Part shown: positions 51,680 to 61,483 of the stretch, piece after piece
Layout: every line of letters begins with the position of its first letter
Numbering within the stretch: position 1 is the first letter of the stretch
NCBI RefSeq assembly: GCF_000717025.1
Contig: NZ_JNXG01000001.1
Span: forward strand, 1-64,000
Reading direction: 5' to 3'
DNA from: Streptomyces atroolivaceus
GTDB lineage: Bacteria; Actinomycetota; Actinomycetes; Streptomycetales; Streptomycetaceae
Length of the DNA stretch: 64,000 nt
Program-made: the position numbers and the translations under genes
The notes under the pieces: model-generated
The model's database searches: none
What the model was told of the DNA's origin: nothing
Seen by the model: only the letters and a program-made list of their open reading frames with translations

Positions 51680-52540
51680 ATGAGTACGTTGCGAGGACGG
51701 GGCACGGTGCGGGGCCTGCCGGAGTGGGACCGCTGCGCGGTCATGGGAGTCGTCAACGTGACGCCGGACTCCTTCTCCGACGGAGGTCACTGGTTCGACA
51801 CCACGGCGGCGATCAAGCACGGCCTCGAACTGGTGGCCGAAGGTGCGGACCTGATCGACGTCGGAGGTGAGTCGACCCGCCCGGGCGCGAGCAGGGTGGA
51901 CGAGGCCGAGGAACTGCGGCGAGTGATCCCCGTCGTGCGGGGGCTGGCCTCCGAGGGCGTCACCGTCTCCGTGGACACCATGCGCGCCGGCGTGGCCGAA
52001 CAGGCCGTCGCCGCCGGTGCCGTCCTGGTCAACGACGTGAGCGGCGGCCTCGCCGACCCCGGCATGATCCCGGTCGTCGCCGACGCCGGGGTGCCGTTCG
52101 TCGTCATGCACTGGCGCGGTTTCAGCGAGTCGATGAACAGCCGCGCGGTCTACGGGGACGTCGTGGGCGAAGTCGTCGCCGAGCTGACGAAGCGCATGGA
52201 GGCCGTGATCGAGGGCGGGGTGGACCCGGAGAAGCTGGTGATCGACCCGGGGCTCGGTTTCGCCAAGGACGCCGCCCAGGACCTCGCACTGGTCGCGCAC
52301 CTCGACCGCCTGCGCGACCTGGGCAGGCCACTGCTCGTCGCCGCCTCACGCAAACGTTTCCTCGGCCACGTCCTGGCCGGCGGGGGCGCGGCTCCGCCGC
52401 CCGCCCGCGAGCGGGACGCCGCGACCGCCGCGGTCTCCGCCCTCTCCGCCGCCGCGGGCGCCTGGGCGGTCCGGGTGCACGCGGTACGGCCCACGGCGGA
52501 CGCGGTGCGGGTCGCCCGCGCCGTCGAGGGAGCCGCGTGA
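51680..52540 (+). CDS. folP: dihydropteroate synthase
   Basis: FolP joins p-aminobenzoate to 6-hydroxymethyl-dihydropterin pyrophosphate; it is the sulphonamide target. The 286-residue TIM barrel has the signatures VMGVVNVTPDSFSDGG (diphosphate loop), LIDVGGESTRPGA and the C-terminal substrate segment LLVAASRKRFLG. The ATG at 51680 is about 12 bases after TAGGCT with no ribosome-binding site, so the transcript may be leaderless. Its last codons overlap the NTF2-like gene by four bases (GTGA). It opens the run folP-NTF2-folB-folK-DUF3180. Confidence 0.97.
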   Translation: MSTLRGRGTVRGLPEWDRCAVMGVVNVTPDSFSDGGHWFDTTAAIKHGLELVAEGADLIDVGGESTRPGASRVDEAEELRRVIPVVRGLASEGVTVSVDTMRAGVAEQAVAAGAVLVNDVSGGLADPGMIPVVADAGVPFVVMHWRGFSESMNSRAVYGDVVGEVVAELTKRMEAVIEGGVDPEKLVIDPGLGFAKDAAQDLALVAHLDRLRDLGRPLLVAASRKRFLGHVLAGGGAAPPPARERDAATAAVSALSAAAGAWAVRVHAVRPTADAVRVARAVEGAA

Positions 52541-53019
52541 GCGCCGCGCGCGACGAGCACGAGGAGGCCGCCGCCGACATCGCGGCGGTCGAGCAGGCCA
52601 ACACCGCCTTCTACGAGGCGATGGAACACGGCGACCTCGACGAGCTCTCCGCCCTGTGGCTGCCGGGCGAGGACCTCACCGTGTCCTGCGTCCACCCCGG
52701 CTGGCCGGTGCTCACCGGACGCGGCGAGGTGCTGCGCAGCTATGCGCTGATCATGGCCAACACCGAGTACATCCAGTTCTTCCTGACCGATGTCGGGGTC
52801 TCCATGACCGGCGACACCGCCCTGGTGACCTGCACCGAGAACATCCTCAGCGGCGGCCCCGCGGAGGAGGGCGACGCGCTCGGCCCGCTCGTCGGCCAGC
52901 TCGTCGTCGCCACCAATGTGTTCCGGCGCACACCGGAGGGCTGGAAGCTCTGGTCCCACCACGGATCCCCCGTACTGGCCGAAACCGGTGAGGAAGAGGA
53001 CGAGGAGCCGACCGCCTGA
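52537..53019 (+). CDS. NTF2-like (SnoaL-type) fold protein in the folate operon
   Basis: This 160-residue protein has the cone-shaped NTF2-like fold: an N-terminal helix (AAVEQANTAFYEAMEHGDLDELSALW), then strands with HPGWPVLTGRGEVLRSYALIM and a C-terminal VATNVFRRTPEGWKLWSHHGSP. This is the nuclear-transport-factor-2-family subgroup found across actinobacteria. No catalytic residues can be assigned. It overlaps the folP stop by four bases, so it is coupled to folate synthesis; binding of a pterin or folate intermediate is a reasonable but untested idea. folB follows after a 194-bp gap. Confidence 0.88.
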   Translation: MSAARDEHEEAAADIAAVEQANTAFYEAMEHGDLDELSALWLPGEDLTVSCVHPGWPVLTGRGEVLRSYALIMANTEYIQFFLTDVGVSMTGDTALVTCTENILSGGPAEEGDALGPLVGQLVVATNVFRRTPEGWKLWSHHGSPVLAETGEEEDEEPTA

Positions 53020-53213
53020 ACGGGTGGAGCGGCTCACGGGGGATTGGATCCGCCGATCGCCGGGTATACGCGGCTACCAACCCCCTGCCGGGCCGGCCCG
53101 CGCCCCCGCGGGCGGGCGCTGTCGGTGCTCGCGGGTAGATTCGACAGACGGCACCTCACCGCCCGCACGCGGCCGGGTGCCTCCGGAGACGACGAACAGC
53201 AGGAGTGATTCGC

Positions 53214-53573
53214 GTGGATCGTGTCGCGCTGCGCGGCCTCAAGGCCCGTGGGCACCACGGTGTCTTCCCCAGGGAACGGGAAGAGGGCCAGACCTTCATC
53301 GTGGACCTGGTGCTCGGCCTCGACACCCGCCCCGCGGCCGCCGCCGACGACCTGTCGAAGACCGTCCACTACGGCGTGGTCGCGGAGGAGGTCGTCGACG
53401 TCGTCAAGGGTGAGCCGGTCGATCTGATCGAGACCCTCGCGGAGCGCATCGCGCAGCAGTGCCTCAAGCACCAAGGGGTCGAGGAGGTCGAGGTGGTCGT
53501 CCACAAGCCGGATGCACCGATCACCGTCCCCTTCGACGACGTGACCATCACCATCACCCGGAGCCGAGCATGA
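53214..53573 (+). CDS. folB: dihydroneopterin aldolase
   Basis: FolB cleaves 7,8-dihydroneopterin to 6-hydroxymethyl-dihydropterin and glycolaldehyde. The 119-residue protein has the T-fold features RVALRGLKARGHHGVFPRERE, with the catalytic-region Glu of this loop, DLSKTVHYGVVAEEV, the pterin-anchoring Glu in LIETLAERIA and VHKPDAPI with the conserved Lys. The GTG at 53214 has AGGAG eight bases upstream and is preferred to a GTG at 53205. The stop overlaps the folK start by four bases. It acts as an octamer in known relatives. Confidence 0.95.
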   Translation: MDRVALRGLKARGHHGVFPREREEGQTFIVDLVLGLDTRPAAAADDLSKTVHYGVVAEEVVDVVKGEPVDLIETLAERIAQQCLKHQGVEEVEVVVHKPDAPITVPFDDVTITITRSRA

Positions 53574-54181
53574 CTGCATTTTCCACCGAGGGGCAGAGCG
53601 ACCCGACCGTACAGCCGGTTCCCGCCGCCGTGGTCGAGCAGGTGGACGCGGCAGACGTCACCCTCTCCAACCCCAAACTGGCCGTGATCTCCCTCGGCTC
53701 CAACCTCGGCAACCGGCTGGAGACCATCCAGGGCGCCGTCGACGCCCTGGAGGACACCCCCGGCCTCCGCGTCAAAGCGGTCTCCCCGGTCTACGAGACG
53801 GAGCCCTGGGGCGTCGCCCCCGGCTCGCAGCCCTCGTACTTCAACGCGGTGGTCGTCGTGAAGACGACCCTGCCGCCCTCCTCCCTGCTGGAGCGCGGCC
53901 AGGCCGTCGAGGAGGCCTTCGACCGTGTCCGCGAGGAGCGCTGGGGGCCGCGCACCCTCGACGTCGACATCGTGTCGTACGCCGACGTGGTCTCCGACGA
54001 CCCGCTGCTGACGCTCCCGCACCCGCGCGCCCACGAGCGCGCCTTCGTCCTCGCCCCCTGGCACGACGTGGACCCGGAGGCCCAACTGCCCGGCGCCGGC
54101 CCGGTCGCCGGTCTGCTGGAGGGCGTGGGCCGCGAGGGAGTGCTTCCCCGGCCCGACCTGGAACTCCGTCTCCCCGAGTAG
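53570..54181 (+). CDS. folK: 6-hydroxymethyl-7,8-dihydropterin pyrophosphokinase
   Basis: FolK transfers pyrophosphate from ATP to hydroxymethyl-dihydropterin, making the FolP substrate. The 203-residue protein has an N-terminal extension of about 35 residues, then AVISLGSNLGNR, SPVYETEPWG, YFNAVVVV and the ATP/Mg motif EERWGPRTLDVDIV with its two catalytic Asp residues, and LPHPRAHERAFVL. The ATG at 53570 overlaps the folB stop (ATGA). The next gene encodes a DUF3180 membrane protein 67 bases downstream, as in most actinobacteria. Confidence 0.96.
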   Translation: MTAFSTEGQSDPTVQPVPAAVVEQVDAADVTLSNPKLAVISLGSNLGNRLETIQGAVDALEDTPGLRVKAVSPVYETEPWGVAPGSQPSYFNAVVVVKTTLPPSSLLERGQAVEEAFDRVREERWGPRTLDVDIVSYADVVSDDPLLTLPHPRAHERAFVLAPWHDVDPEAQLPGAGPVAGLLEGVGREGVLPRPDLELRLPE

Positions 54182-54248
54182 TCGTTAGGCTCAAGGACGA
54201 CCGCCTACGGGCGAACGACGGGCACGGTGACGAAGGGCGGCACTCTCG

Positions 54249-54734
54249 GTGAAGCAACTACGGCTCGGACTCCTGGCCGGACTCTTCGCCGGAGCCGGCG
54301 TGCTGTCCTGGGGCGGAGCCCGCCTCTGGGACTCCCTGGGGACGCTGCCGAGCGTGCCGCTCGCCGCGCCCGTCGTGCTCGCCGTGATCGCCGTCGTCCT
54401 GCTGGCCACGGCTCTCTCGATCCGCGCGCGGCTTCGTGCGCAGCGGGAGCGTCGCCCCGGGGCGAAGGGCGTGGAGCCGATGATGGCGGCGCGCGCCGTC
54501 GTCTTCGGCCAGGCGAGCGCGCTCGTCGCCGCGCTGGTCGCGGGGATGTACGGCGGCACGGGGGTCTTCCTGCTCGGCTCCCTGGACGTGCCGCCCCGGC
54601 GGGATCAGGCCATCTACGCGGGCTTCGCCGTGCTGGCCGGCATCGCGGTCATCGCCGCGGCCGTCTTCCTCGAGCGGGTCTGCAAGCTCCCGGAGAACGG
54701 CGACGACGACCGGAACACGGCCCAGGCCGCCTGA
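54249..54734 (+). CDS. DUF3180-family membrane protein
   Basis: This 161-residue protein has four predicted spans: about 7-23, 38-56, 80-100 and 122-140, with a basic cytoplasmic loop (RARLRAQRERRPGAKG) between the second and third. It belongs to DUF3180, an actinobacterial family almost always next to folK. The function is unknown; its fixed position suggests a link to folate or pterin handling, perhaps transport. The GTG at 54249 lies in CTCTCGGTGAAG with a weak upstream GAAGGGCGG as ribosome-binding site. It is the last gene of the fol run. Confidence 0.88.
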   Translation: MKQLRLGLLAGLFAGAGVLSWGGARLWDSLGTLPSVPLAAPVVLAVIAVVLLATALSIRARLRAQRERRPGAKGVEPMMAARAVVFGQASALVAALVAGMYGGTGVFLLGSLDVPPRRDQAIYAGFAVLAGIAVIAAAVFLERVCKLPENGDDDRNTAQAA

Positions 54735-54842
54735 GGGCCCGGAACGGCCCTCCCGGCCCGCCAGGGCACGCGCACTCTCACTCGCACCCGCCGCGCTCCG
54801 GGACGACCGGTCCCCCGGCCGGCCCGGGGGTCACTTCCCGGG

Positions 54843-55193
54843 TCAGCCCTCCACCGGGTTCTCGATCAGGGTGACCCGGTTGCCGTCGGGATCGTGGACG
54901 GCGGCGAACCGCACACCCTGCGAGCCCGGCTCGGTCCCCCCGGCCGTGATCCCCCGGCCGGCGAGTTCCGAGAGCGCCCGGTCCAGGTCGTCGACCACCA
55001 GATTCACCAGGGTCCCGCCGGCCTGCTCGGGCGACTCGAACACCTGGAGCCAGGCGTACGGGGAGATGTGCCAGTCGGCCAGCCCGTCCATGGGCCTGGC
55101 GTCGGCCGGACGGCCGAGAAGCCGCTCGTACCACTCCACCGCCGGCTCGATGGCCATCACGGGCGCTACGGCCAGCACATGAGTGAATGCCAT
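54843..55193 (-). CDS. VOC (glyoxalase/bleomycin-resistance) superfamily protein
   Basis: This 116-residue protein has the paired beta-alpha-beta-beta-beta modules of the VOC fold: VLAVAPVMAIEPAVEWYERLLG in the first half and GGTLVNLVVDDLDRALSELAGRG, then FAAVHDPDGNRVTLIENP in the second. Metal ligands of true glyoxalases are only partly present, so it may be a binding protein or an uncharacterised dioxygenase/isomerase. The ATG at 55193 has GGAGAGGAG upstream. It is convergent with the DUF3180 gene and lies 143 bp downstream of folE on the same strand. Confidence 0.88.
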   Translation of the reverse strand: MAFTHVLAVAPVMAIEPAVEWYERLLGRPADARPMDGLADWHISPYAWLQVFESPEQAGGTLVNLVVDDLDRALSELAGRGITAGGTEPGSQGVRFAAVHDPDGNRVTLIENPVEG

Positions 55194-55336
55194 GGAACGC
55201 TCCTCTCCCTGGTGGGACCGGCCGTACGCCGCTCCCCTACGGGCGGCTCCCGCCCCCGCGCGGATTCGTCGCTGCCCCGCGCCGGTGCGCCCGTCGTCCC
55301 AGGCATTGTCAGCCGGTCCGCCCGCCCCCGCCCCTT

Positions 55337-55942
55337 CTAGCGCGCCATGATGAGACTCATCGCCTCGGCGCGCGTGGCCGGATCGCGCAGCTGGCCACGG
55401 ACCGCGGACGTGATCGTCTTGGCTCCGGGCTTGCGGATGCCCCGCATCGACATGCACATGTGCTCGCACTCGATGACGACGATGACCCCGCGCGGCTCCA
55501 GGATGGCCATCAGGGAGTCGGCGATCTGCGTGGTGAGCCTCTCCTGGACCTGCGGCCGCCTGGCGTAGACGTCGACCAGCCGGGCCAGCTTCGACAGACC
55601 CGTGATCTTGCCGCTCGTCGCCGGGATGTAGCCGACGTGCGCGACACCGTGGAACGGCACCAGGTGGTGCTCGCAGGTGCTGAAGACCTCGATGTCCTTG
55701 ACCAGCACCATCTCGTCGTGACCGAGGTCGAACGTGGTGGTGAGGACGTCCTCGGGCTCCTGGTGGAGACCGGCGAATATCTCCTTGTAGGCACGCGCCA
55801 CTCGGCCCGGGGTCTCGCGCAGTCCCTCCCGGTCGGGGTCCTCGCCGACAGCGATGAGGAGTTCCCGTACAGCGGACTCGGCCCGCTTCTCGTCGAATAC
55901 GCCGATCGAACCCTGCCCGTCGAGCGTCACCGGGTCGGTCAT
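55337..55942 (-). CDS. folE: GTP cyclohydrolase I
   Basis: FolE turns GTP into dihydroneopterin triphosphate, the first step of folate synthesis, as a decamer. The 201-residue protein has zinc ligands Cys90 and His93 in [10 protein letters not shown] and Cys163 in [10 protein letters not shown], plus the GTP-binding Arg/Lys in [10 protein letters not shown]. The ATG at 55942 has GAGG six bases upstream and gives the usual length; a GTG at 55969 is rejected. ftsH lies directly upstream but a strong terminator (56027-56067) separates them, so folE has its own promoter. Confidence 0.97.
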   Translation of the reverse strand: MTDPVTLDGQGSIGVFDEKRAESAVRELLIAVGEDPDREGLRETPGRVARAYKEIFAGLHQEPEDVLTTTFDLGHDEMVLVKDIEVFSTCEHHLVPFHGVAHVGYIPATSGKITGLSKLARLVDVYARRPQVQERLTTQIADSLMAILEPRGVIVVIECEHMCMSMRGIRKPGAKTITSAVRGQLRDPATRAEAMSLIMAR

Positions 55943-56026
55943 CTGTGCCTCGTTCCTCTGTGCAGTCACATGCGCGGACCCGCCCGGACCTCAGGGAAAT
56001 ACGGCAGGCACAGCGCAGGCATACGG

Positions 56027-56067
56027 AAAAGCCGCGCCCCCACAGGCTAGAACCTGGGGGGCGCGGC
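56027..56067 (-). terminator. ftsH intrinsic terminator
   Basis: GCCGCGCCCCC (56031-56041) pairs with GGGGGCGCGGC (56057-56067), extended by CAGG/CCTG inside. On the minus strand the stem is followed by TTTT (56030-56027). It lies 58 bases past the ftsH stop. Confidence 0.92.
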
Positions 56068-56125
56068 ATCCATTCCGGGCCTGGTGGGGCCCCCGTGACG
56101 GGGGCCACACCGGGTCGGGCAGGGG

Positions 56126-58177
56126 CTAGCTCTCGGGGCGATCCTCGGGGAGCGCCTCCGTGGAGGTACCGGTGTTCTTCGACGTGATGTCCGTCGGGGC
56201 GATCTCCGGAGTGCCCGAGCCATTGGCAGAGCCGTTGGTGAGGGCCAGCTCCTTGGGAGAGAGCACGGGCGGACGCGTCGACGGGGTACGCAGGGCCGAA
56301 CCGGTCCACGCCGGGCGAGCCGGGCGCTTCACGATCGGGGCGAAGATCTCGGCGATCTGCTCCTTGCCGAGCGTCTCCTTCTCGAGGAGCTCGAGGACCA
56401 GGGCGTCGAGGATGTCGCGGTTCTCGACGAGAATTTCCCACGCGTCGTTGTGCGCGGTCTCGATGAGCTTCTTGACCTCTTCGTCGACCAGCGCCGCGAC
56501 CTCTTCCGAGTAGTCGCGCTGGTGGCCCATCTCCCGGCCCACGAACGGCTCGGTGTTGTCTCCACCGAACTTGATCGCACCCAGGCGCTCGGTCATGCCG
56601 TACTGCGTGACCATCGCGCGGGCCGTGGCAGTGGCCTTCTCGATGTCGTTCGCAGCACCGGTCGTCGGGTCGTGGAAGACCAGCTCCTCGGCAGCGCGCC
56701 CGCCCAGCATGTACGCCAGCTGGTCGAGCATCTCGTTGCGCGTCGTGGAGTACTTGTCCTCTTCCGGGAGCACCATCGTGTAACCGAGGGCACGGCCGCG
56801 GGAGAGAATCGTGATCTTGTGGACCGGGTCCGACTGGGGTGAGGCCGCCGCGACCAGGGCGTGTCCGCCCTCGTGGTACGCGGTGATCTTCTTTTCCTTC
56901 TCGGACATGATCCGGGTCCGCTTCTGCGGACCCGCCACGACGCGGTCGATGGCCTCGTCGAGCATGTGGTTGTCGATCAGCTTCTTGTTGCTGCGCGCCG
57001 TCAGGAGCGCCGCTTCGTTCAGCACGTTCGACAGGTCGGCACCGGTGAAGCCGGGCGTGCGACGGGCAACCGCGTTGAGGTCGACGTCCTCCGCGACCGG
57101 CTTGCCCTTCTGGTGCACCTTGAGGATCTCGAGGCGGCCCTGCATGTCCGGCCGGTCGACGGCGATCTGCCGGTCGAAGCGCCCGGGACGCAGCAGCGCC
57201 GGGTCCAGGATGTCCGGCCGGTTCGTGGCGGCGATCAGGATGACGCCGCCCTTCACGTCGAAGCCGTCCATCTCGACGAGCAGCTGGTTGAGCGTCTGCT
57301 CGCGCTCGTCGTGGCCGCCGCCCATGCCGGCACCGCGGTGCCGGCCGACGGCGTCGATCTCGTCGACGAAGACGATCGCCGGGGCGTTCGCCTTGGCCTG
57401 CTCGAAGAGGTCACGGACACGGGAGGCACCGACGCCGACGAACATCTCGACGAAGTCGGAACCGGAGATTGAGTAGAACGGAACGCCCGCCTCGCCGGCG
57501 ACGGCGCGTGCGAGCAGCGTCTTACCCGTACCGGGCGGCCCGTACAGCAGGACACCCTTGGGGATCTTGGCGCCGACGGCCTGGAACTTCGCCGGCTCCT
57601 GGAGGAATTCCTTGATCTCGTACAGTTCCTCGACGGCCTCGTCCGACCCCGCCACATCGGCGAACGTCGTCTTCGGCGTGTCCTTGGTGATCAGCTTGGC
57701 CTTGGACTTGCCGAACTGCATGACCTTGGAGCCGCCGCCCTGCATCTGATTCATCAGAAACAGGAACACGACCACGATCAGGACGAAGGGCAGCAGGGAG
57801 AGAAGGATCGAGACGAACGGGGACTGCTTCGACGGCGAGACGGTGTAACCCTTCTCGATGTCACCGCTCTCGAACTTCTTCTGCAGCGTGTCGGCGAGTT
57901 CGACACCCTGGTTGCCGATGTAGCTCGCCTGGAACTTGCTGCCGGACTCGCCCTGGAGCTTTTCCTTGTCCTTCAGCTCGATCTTCAGGATCTGTTCGTC
58001 ACCGGTGGTCAGCTTGGCCTGCTCCACCTGGTTCTTGCTGATCGCCTGGACGACCTTGCCGGTGTCCACCGTCTTGTAGCCGCCGGACGAGCCGACGACC
58101 TGCATCAACACGACCACGGCGAGGACGGCCAGCACGATCCACATGACCGGCCCACGGAAGTATCGCTTCACGTCCAT
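56126..58177 (-). CDS. ftsH: ATP-dependent zinc metalloprotease FtsH
   Basis: FtsH is a membrane-anchored AAA+ protease that degrades misassembled membrane proteins and some regulators. The 683-residue protein has spans at about 11-28 and 122-142 with a small outer domain between. Walker A is GPPGTGKT (213-220), Walker [11 protein letters not shown], the SRH has [18 protein letters not shown], and the zinc site is HEGGH (435-439) with Asp511 in [12 protein letters not shown] Ser/Thr/Pro-rich tail (about 620-683) follows. The ATG at 58177 is used. It is followed by an intrinsic terminator and is downstream of hpt on the same strand across a 210-bp gap. Confidence 0.98.
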   Translation of the reverse strand: MDVKRYFRGPVMWIVLAVLAVVVLMQVVGSSGGYKTVDTGKVVQAISKNQVEQAKLTTGDEQILKIELKDKEKLQGESGSKFQASYIGNQGVELADTLQKKFESGDIEKGYTVSPSKQSPFVSILLSLLPFVLIVVVFLFLMNQMQGGGSKVMQFGKSKAKLITKDTPKTTFADVAGSDEAVEELYEIKEFLQEPAKFQAVGAKIPKGVLLYGPPGTGKTLLARAVAGEAGVPFYSISGSDFVEMFVGVGASRVRDLFEQAKANAPAIVFVDEIDAVGRHRGAGMGGGHDEREQTLNQLLVEMDGFDVKGGVILIAATNRPDILDPALLRPGRFDRQIAVDRPDMQGRLEILKVHQKGKPVAEDVDLNAVARRTPGFTGADLSNVLNEAALLTARSNKKLIDNHMLDEAIDRVVAGPQKRTRIMSEKEKKITAYHEGGHALVAAASPQSDPVHKITILSRGRALGYTMVLPEEDKYSTTRNEMLDQLAYMLGGRAAEELVFHDPTTGAANDIEKATATARAMVTQYGMTERLGAIKFGGDNTEPFVGREMGHQRDYSEEVAALVDEEVKKLIETAHNDAWEILVENRDILDALVLELLEKETLGKEQIAEIFAPIVKRPARPAWTGSALRTPSTRPPVLSPKELALTNGSANGSGTPEIAPTDITSKNTGTSTEALPEDRPES

Positions 58178-58387
58178 CCATACGGAGCGAAGTCGCCCCG
58201 TCCCTCCTGCCCGTAGGTAAATGCTGCTGTGAGAAAAGACTGTTCTTCGGACGGTACCCCAGCATTGTCACCCGTGACCGCAGGGGAGGTCTGACAAACC
58301 CGTCTCCGAAGGCTCCAACGGCCCGAACGCCACGAGGGTTCCCAGGAGTCCGGGCGGGTTCGGCCAGGCCCCGTCGGGGGCGGCGTC

Positions 58388-58942
58388 TCAGCCGCCGTAG
58401 ACGTGAGGGGCGAGCGTGCCGACGAAGGGGAGGTTGCGGTACTTCTCGGCGTAGTCGAGCCCGTAGCCGACGACGAACTCGTTGGGGATGTCGAAGCCGA
58501 CCCACTTCACGTCGATCGCGACCTTCGCGGCATCCGGCTTGCGGAGCAGCGTGCAGACCTCCAGGCTCGCGGGTTCGCGCGAGCCGAGGTTGGTCAGCAG
58601 CCAGGAGAGCGTCAGACCGGAGTCGATGATGTCCTCGACGATCAGGACGTGCTTGCCCTTGATGTCGGTGTCGAGGTCCTTGAGGATCCGGACGACGCCG
58701 GAGGACTGGGTGCCTGCGCCGTACGACGAGACGGCCATCCAGTCCATGGTGACGGGGGTGGACAGCGCGCGGGCCAGGTCCGCCATCACCATCACCGCGC
58801 CCTTGAGCACGCCGATGATGAGCAGGTCCTTGCCCGCGTACTCCGCGTCGATCTTCGCTGCCAGCTCGACGAGCTTCGCGTCGATCTCTTCCTTGGTGAG
58901 GAGCACCGACTCGAGGTCGGTGCCCATGTCCTTCTCGTTCAC
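58388..58942 (-). CDS. hpt: hypoxanthine phosphoribosyltransferase
   Basis: Hpt salvages hypoxanthine and guanine to IMP and GMP with PRPP. The protein of about 184 residues has [32 protein letters not shown] (the mobile loop) and the PRPP motif [17 protein letters not shown], ending in [21 protein letters not shown]. Start: a GTG at 58942 ([11 protein letters not shown]) fits relatives; an ATG at 58927 is possible, and 59011 is too far upstream. It follows tilS (stop 59028) on the same strand, a pairing conserved in Gram-positive bacteria (tilS-hpt-ftsH). The three are probably cotranscribed at least in part. Confidence 0.95.
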   Translation of the reverse strand: MNEKDMGTDLESVLLTKEEIDAKLVELAAKIDAEYAGKDLLIIGVLKGAVMVMADLARALSTPVTMDWMAVSSYGAGTQSSGVVRILKDLDTDIKGKHVLIVEDIIDSGLTLSWLLTNLGSREPASLEVCTLLRKPDAAKVAIDVKWVGFDIPNEFVVGYGLDYAEKYRNLPFVGTLAPHVYGG

Positions 58943-59027
58943 CCGCGTCTCTTTCTCTGCCCTGCCGGACCTGGACTGCTCCCCGGGACCGGACCGGCGT
59001 TTCGCCTGCACTTCAGCCGCTTGCGCT

Positions 59028-60101
59028 TCAGCTCTGCCGAATCACCAGTCTGCCACCCTGCCGCCGCACCTCGACGCGGCCGGGCAGGTTGATGGCCCCC
59101 TGGCCTCGCCAGCCGGTGATGAGCCGGTCCACTTCCTCGATGTGGCGGGCGAAGAGCGAACCCGCGGGGGAACCGGCGTCGATCACGGCCCGGCGCAGCA
59201 CCCGGCGGCGTACCGCGGGCGGCAGGACGGAGAGTTTGGCGCACTCCAGCCGTCCGGCGTCGTCACGGACCGAGCGGGCGGCCTCCGCCGCCCAGGTGTC
59301 GAGGGCGTCGGCATCGTCGCGGGAGAGCTGCGCCGTACGGGCGAGGGCTTCCACGACACCTTTGCCCAGCGCCTTCTCCAGGGCGGGCAGGCCTTCGTGA
59401 CGCAGCCGGGAGCGGGTGTAGGCGGGGTCGACGTTGTGCGGGTCGTCCCAGACGGGGATCGACTGGACCAGGCATGCCTTGCGGGCGGTCTGCCGGTCGA
59501 GCTGCAGGAACGGGCGGCGGTAGCGGCCGGCGGGGCCGGAGGCGGCGGCCATCCCGGAGAGCGAGCGGATACCCGACCCCCGGGCGAGGCCCAGCAGGAC
59601 CGTCTCGGCCTGGTCGTCGCGGGTGTGGCCGAGGAGCACGGCGGCGGCGCCGTGGCGCTCCGCCGCGGCGTCCAGGGCGGCGTAGCGGGCGTCACGGGCG
59701 GCCGCCTCGGGGCCGCCGTCGCGGCCGACCCGCACGGAGACGGCCTCGACCGGGTCGAGCAGCATCTCGGCGAGGCGGGCGACGACCTCGTCGGCGCGGA
59801 GTCCGGAGCCGGGCTGGAGATTGTGGTCGACGGTGATGCCGCCGGCGCGGACGGGTAGCTTCCGCGACTCGAAGGCGAGGGCGGAGGCGAGCGCCATGGA
59901 GTCGGCACCCCCGGAGCACGCGACCAGCACCAGCGGGGTGTCGGGCCGTTCGGGGAGCGCGGAACGCCTCCCGCCCGCCCCGGCTTCGGCGAACTCGGCG
60001 TGGCTCGCCTGTTCGGTGTGACGGTTGTGTTCGGTGACGACGTCGTGGAGTACGCGGCGGACCGCCAGGCGTATCGCCGCGACCGCTGGATGGGGACCCA
60101 T
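59028..60101 (-). CDS. tilS: tRNA(Ile)-lysidine synthetase
   Basis: TilS adds lysine to C34 of the CAU-anticodon tRNA(Ile), changing its charging and decoding from Met to Ile; it is essential. The 357-residue protein has the PP-loop SGGADS (63-68) preceded by [25 protein letters not shown], the [21 protein letters not shown] segment and a short C-terminal TilS domain with [13 protein letters not shown]. It lies directly upstream of hpt (85 bp between stop and the chosen hpt start) and 188 bp downstream of the zinc-metalloprotease gene on the same strand. Confidence 0.96.
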   Translation of the reverse strand: MGPHPAVAAIRLAVRRVLHDVVTEHNRHTEQASHAEFAEAGAGGRRSALPERPDTPLVLVACSGGADSMALASALAFESRKLPVRAGGITVDHNLQPGSGLRADEVVARLAEMLLDPVEAVSVRVGRDGGPEAAARDARYAALDAAAERHGAAAVLLGHTRDDQAETVLLGLARGSGIRSLSGMAAASGPAGRYRRPFLQLDRQTARKACLVQSIPVWDDPHNVDPAYTRSRLRHEGLPALEKALGKGVVEALARTAQLSRDDADALDTWAAEAARSVRDDAGRLECAKLSVLPPAVRRRVLRRAVIDAGSPAGSLFARHIEEVDRLITGWRGQGAINLPGRVEVRRQGGRLVIRQS

Positions 60102-60289
60102 GTCCGGTGCCCTTCGGGTGAAGTTTTGGGGGGCGCCTCGGAGTGCGCGGGACGGAGTCCCGTCACTCAGAGTGCGTCGATGGTGACAGAGCCGAGCTGT
60201 CCATCGAGCATTGCACGCCTTCCCATGCCCCTACGGTCCCTCGGATGGGTGATTGGCGGGGCAATCTCCTGCCACCGGACCGGCCAGGA

Positions 60290-61435
60290 TCACGAATCCG
60301 CCTTACGGTGCACCCGGGCCACCCAGTCCGCCGGCGCCGCGATCTCGGCCTTGGTGGGGAGGGTGTTGGGGGAGGTCCACACCCGGTTGAAGCCGTCCAT
60401 ACCGACCTCCTCCACCACGGCCCGGACGAACTTCTCGCCGTCGCGGTACTGCTGCAGCTTGGCATCGAGCCCGAGGAGCTTGCGCAGCGCCAGGTCCAGG
60501 CGGCTCGCGCCGCGCGCCCTGCGCTGCTGGAACTTCTCCCGGATCTCGGCGACGGAGCCCACCACATCGGGGCCCACCCCGTCCATCACGAAGTCCGCGT
60601 GCCCTTCGAGCAGGGACATCACGGCGGTGAGACGGCCCAGGATCTCGCGCTGGGCGGGCGTCTGGACGATCTCGACGAGGCTGCGCCCCCGGTCACCGCC
60701 GTCCTCCCCCCGTTCGCCCTCGGGACGGCTGCCTCCTGAGAAGGCCTGCGCCGCCTCGCGGAGGCGTTCGAGAACGGTCATCGGGTCGACATCGGTCTCG
60801 TCGAGGAACGACTGGATTTCGCCCTGCAGATGGTCACGGAGCCAGGGGACCCCGGTGAACTGGGTGCGGTGCGTCTCCTCGTGGAGCGCCACCCAGAGCC
60901 TGAAGTCGTGCGGGTCCACCTCGAGTTCGCGTTCGACGTGGACGATGTTGGGGGCCACCAGCAGCAGCCTGCCTCCCCCCTTGGAGGACCCGGGCAGCTC
61001 CCGGGTGGCCGGGGCGAAGGTCTCGTACTGCCCGAGGACCCGCGAGGCCAGGAACGACAGCAGCATGCCCAGTTCGACGCCGGTCACCTTGCCGCCCACC
61101 GCGCCGAGCACGGCGTTGCCCGGGCCGCTGCCGCGACGGTCCCGCATCTTTCCGAGCAGCGGGCGCAGCAGCTCGCGGAAACCCGCGACGTTGGCCCTGA
61201 TCCACCCGGCCCGGTCGACGACCAGGACCGGGGTGTCCTCGGGTTCGTGCCCGTCCGGGATCATTCGCGTGAACGAACGGACGTGCTCCTCCGAGGCCTT
61301 GGCATGCCTGCGGAGTTCCGCGACGACGGCGCGGGCCTCCTCACGGCTGATCTCGGGACCCGGCCGCACGAACCGGGTCGCAGTCGCGACCGCGAGATTC
61401 CAGTCGACCATCTCGGCACCACCGATGCTCGTCAT
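60290..61435 (-). CDS. zinc-dependent metalloprotease-like protein (DUF2342 type)
   Basis: This 381-residue protein belongs to the DUF2342 family, described as putative zinc metallopeptidases and, in some annotations, coenzyme-F420-biosynthesis-associated. It has HEETH (185-189), a HExxH motif, and EGHADFVMD (277-285), which supplies a third ligand as in M1-like and minigluzincin folds. The rest is mostly helical. No signal peptide, so it is cytosolic. The substrate is unknown. The position between the PBP4-type gene and tilS-hpt-ftsH is conserved in actinobacteria. It is divergent from nothing nearby and has about 50 bp to the upstream PBP4 gene's stop, so they may be cotranscribed. Confidence 0.9.
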   Translation of the reverse strand: MTSIGGAEMVDWNLAVATATRFVRPGPEISREEARAVVAELRRHAKASEEHVRSFTRMIPDGHEPEDTPVLVVDRAGWIRANVAGFRELLRPLLGKMRDRRGSGPGNAVLGAVGGKVTGVELGMLLSFLASRVLGQYETFAPATRELPGSSKGGGRLLLVAPNIVHVERELEVDPHDFRLWVALHEETHRTQFTGVPWLRDHLQGEIQSFLDETDVDPMTVLERLREAAQAFSGGSRPEGERGEDGGDRGRSLVEIVQTPAQREILGRLTAVMSLLEGHADFVMDGVGPDVVGSVAEIREKFQQRRARGASRLDLALRKLLGLDAKLQQYRDGEKFVRAVVEEVGMDGFNRVWTSPNTLPTKAEIAAPADWVARVHRKADS

Positions 61436-61483
61436 GCGTCAACCGTACGTGAGGTGGTCGCTCCATGGTGGGGTGTCAGCCGC

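Noticed and set aside
58178..58387. Search for a defined ftsH promoter
   Set aside because: TTGTCA and GACAAT-like elements are present on the minus strand but with unsuitable spacing, so no promoter is called.
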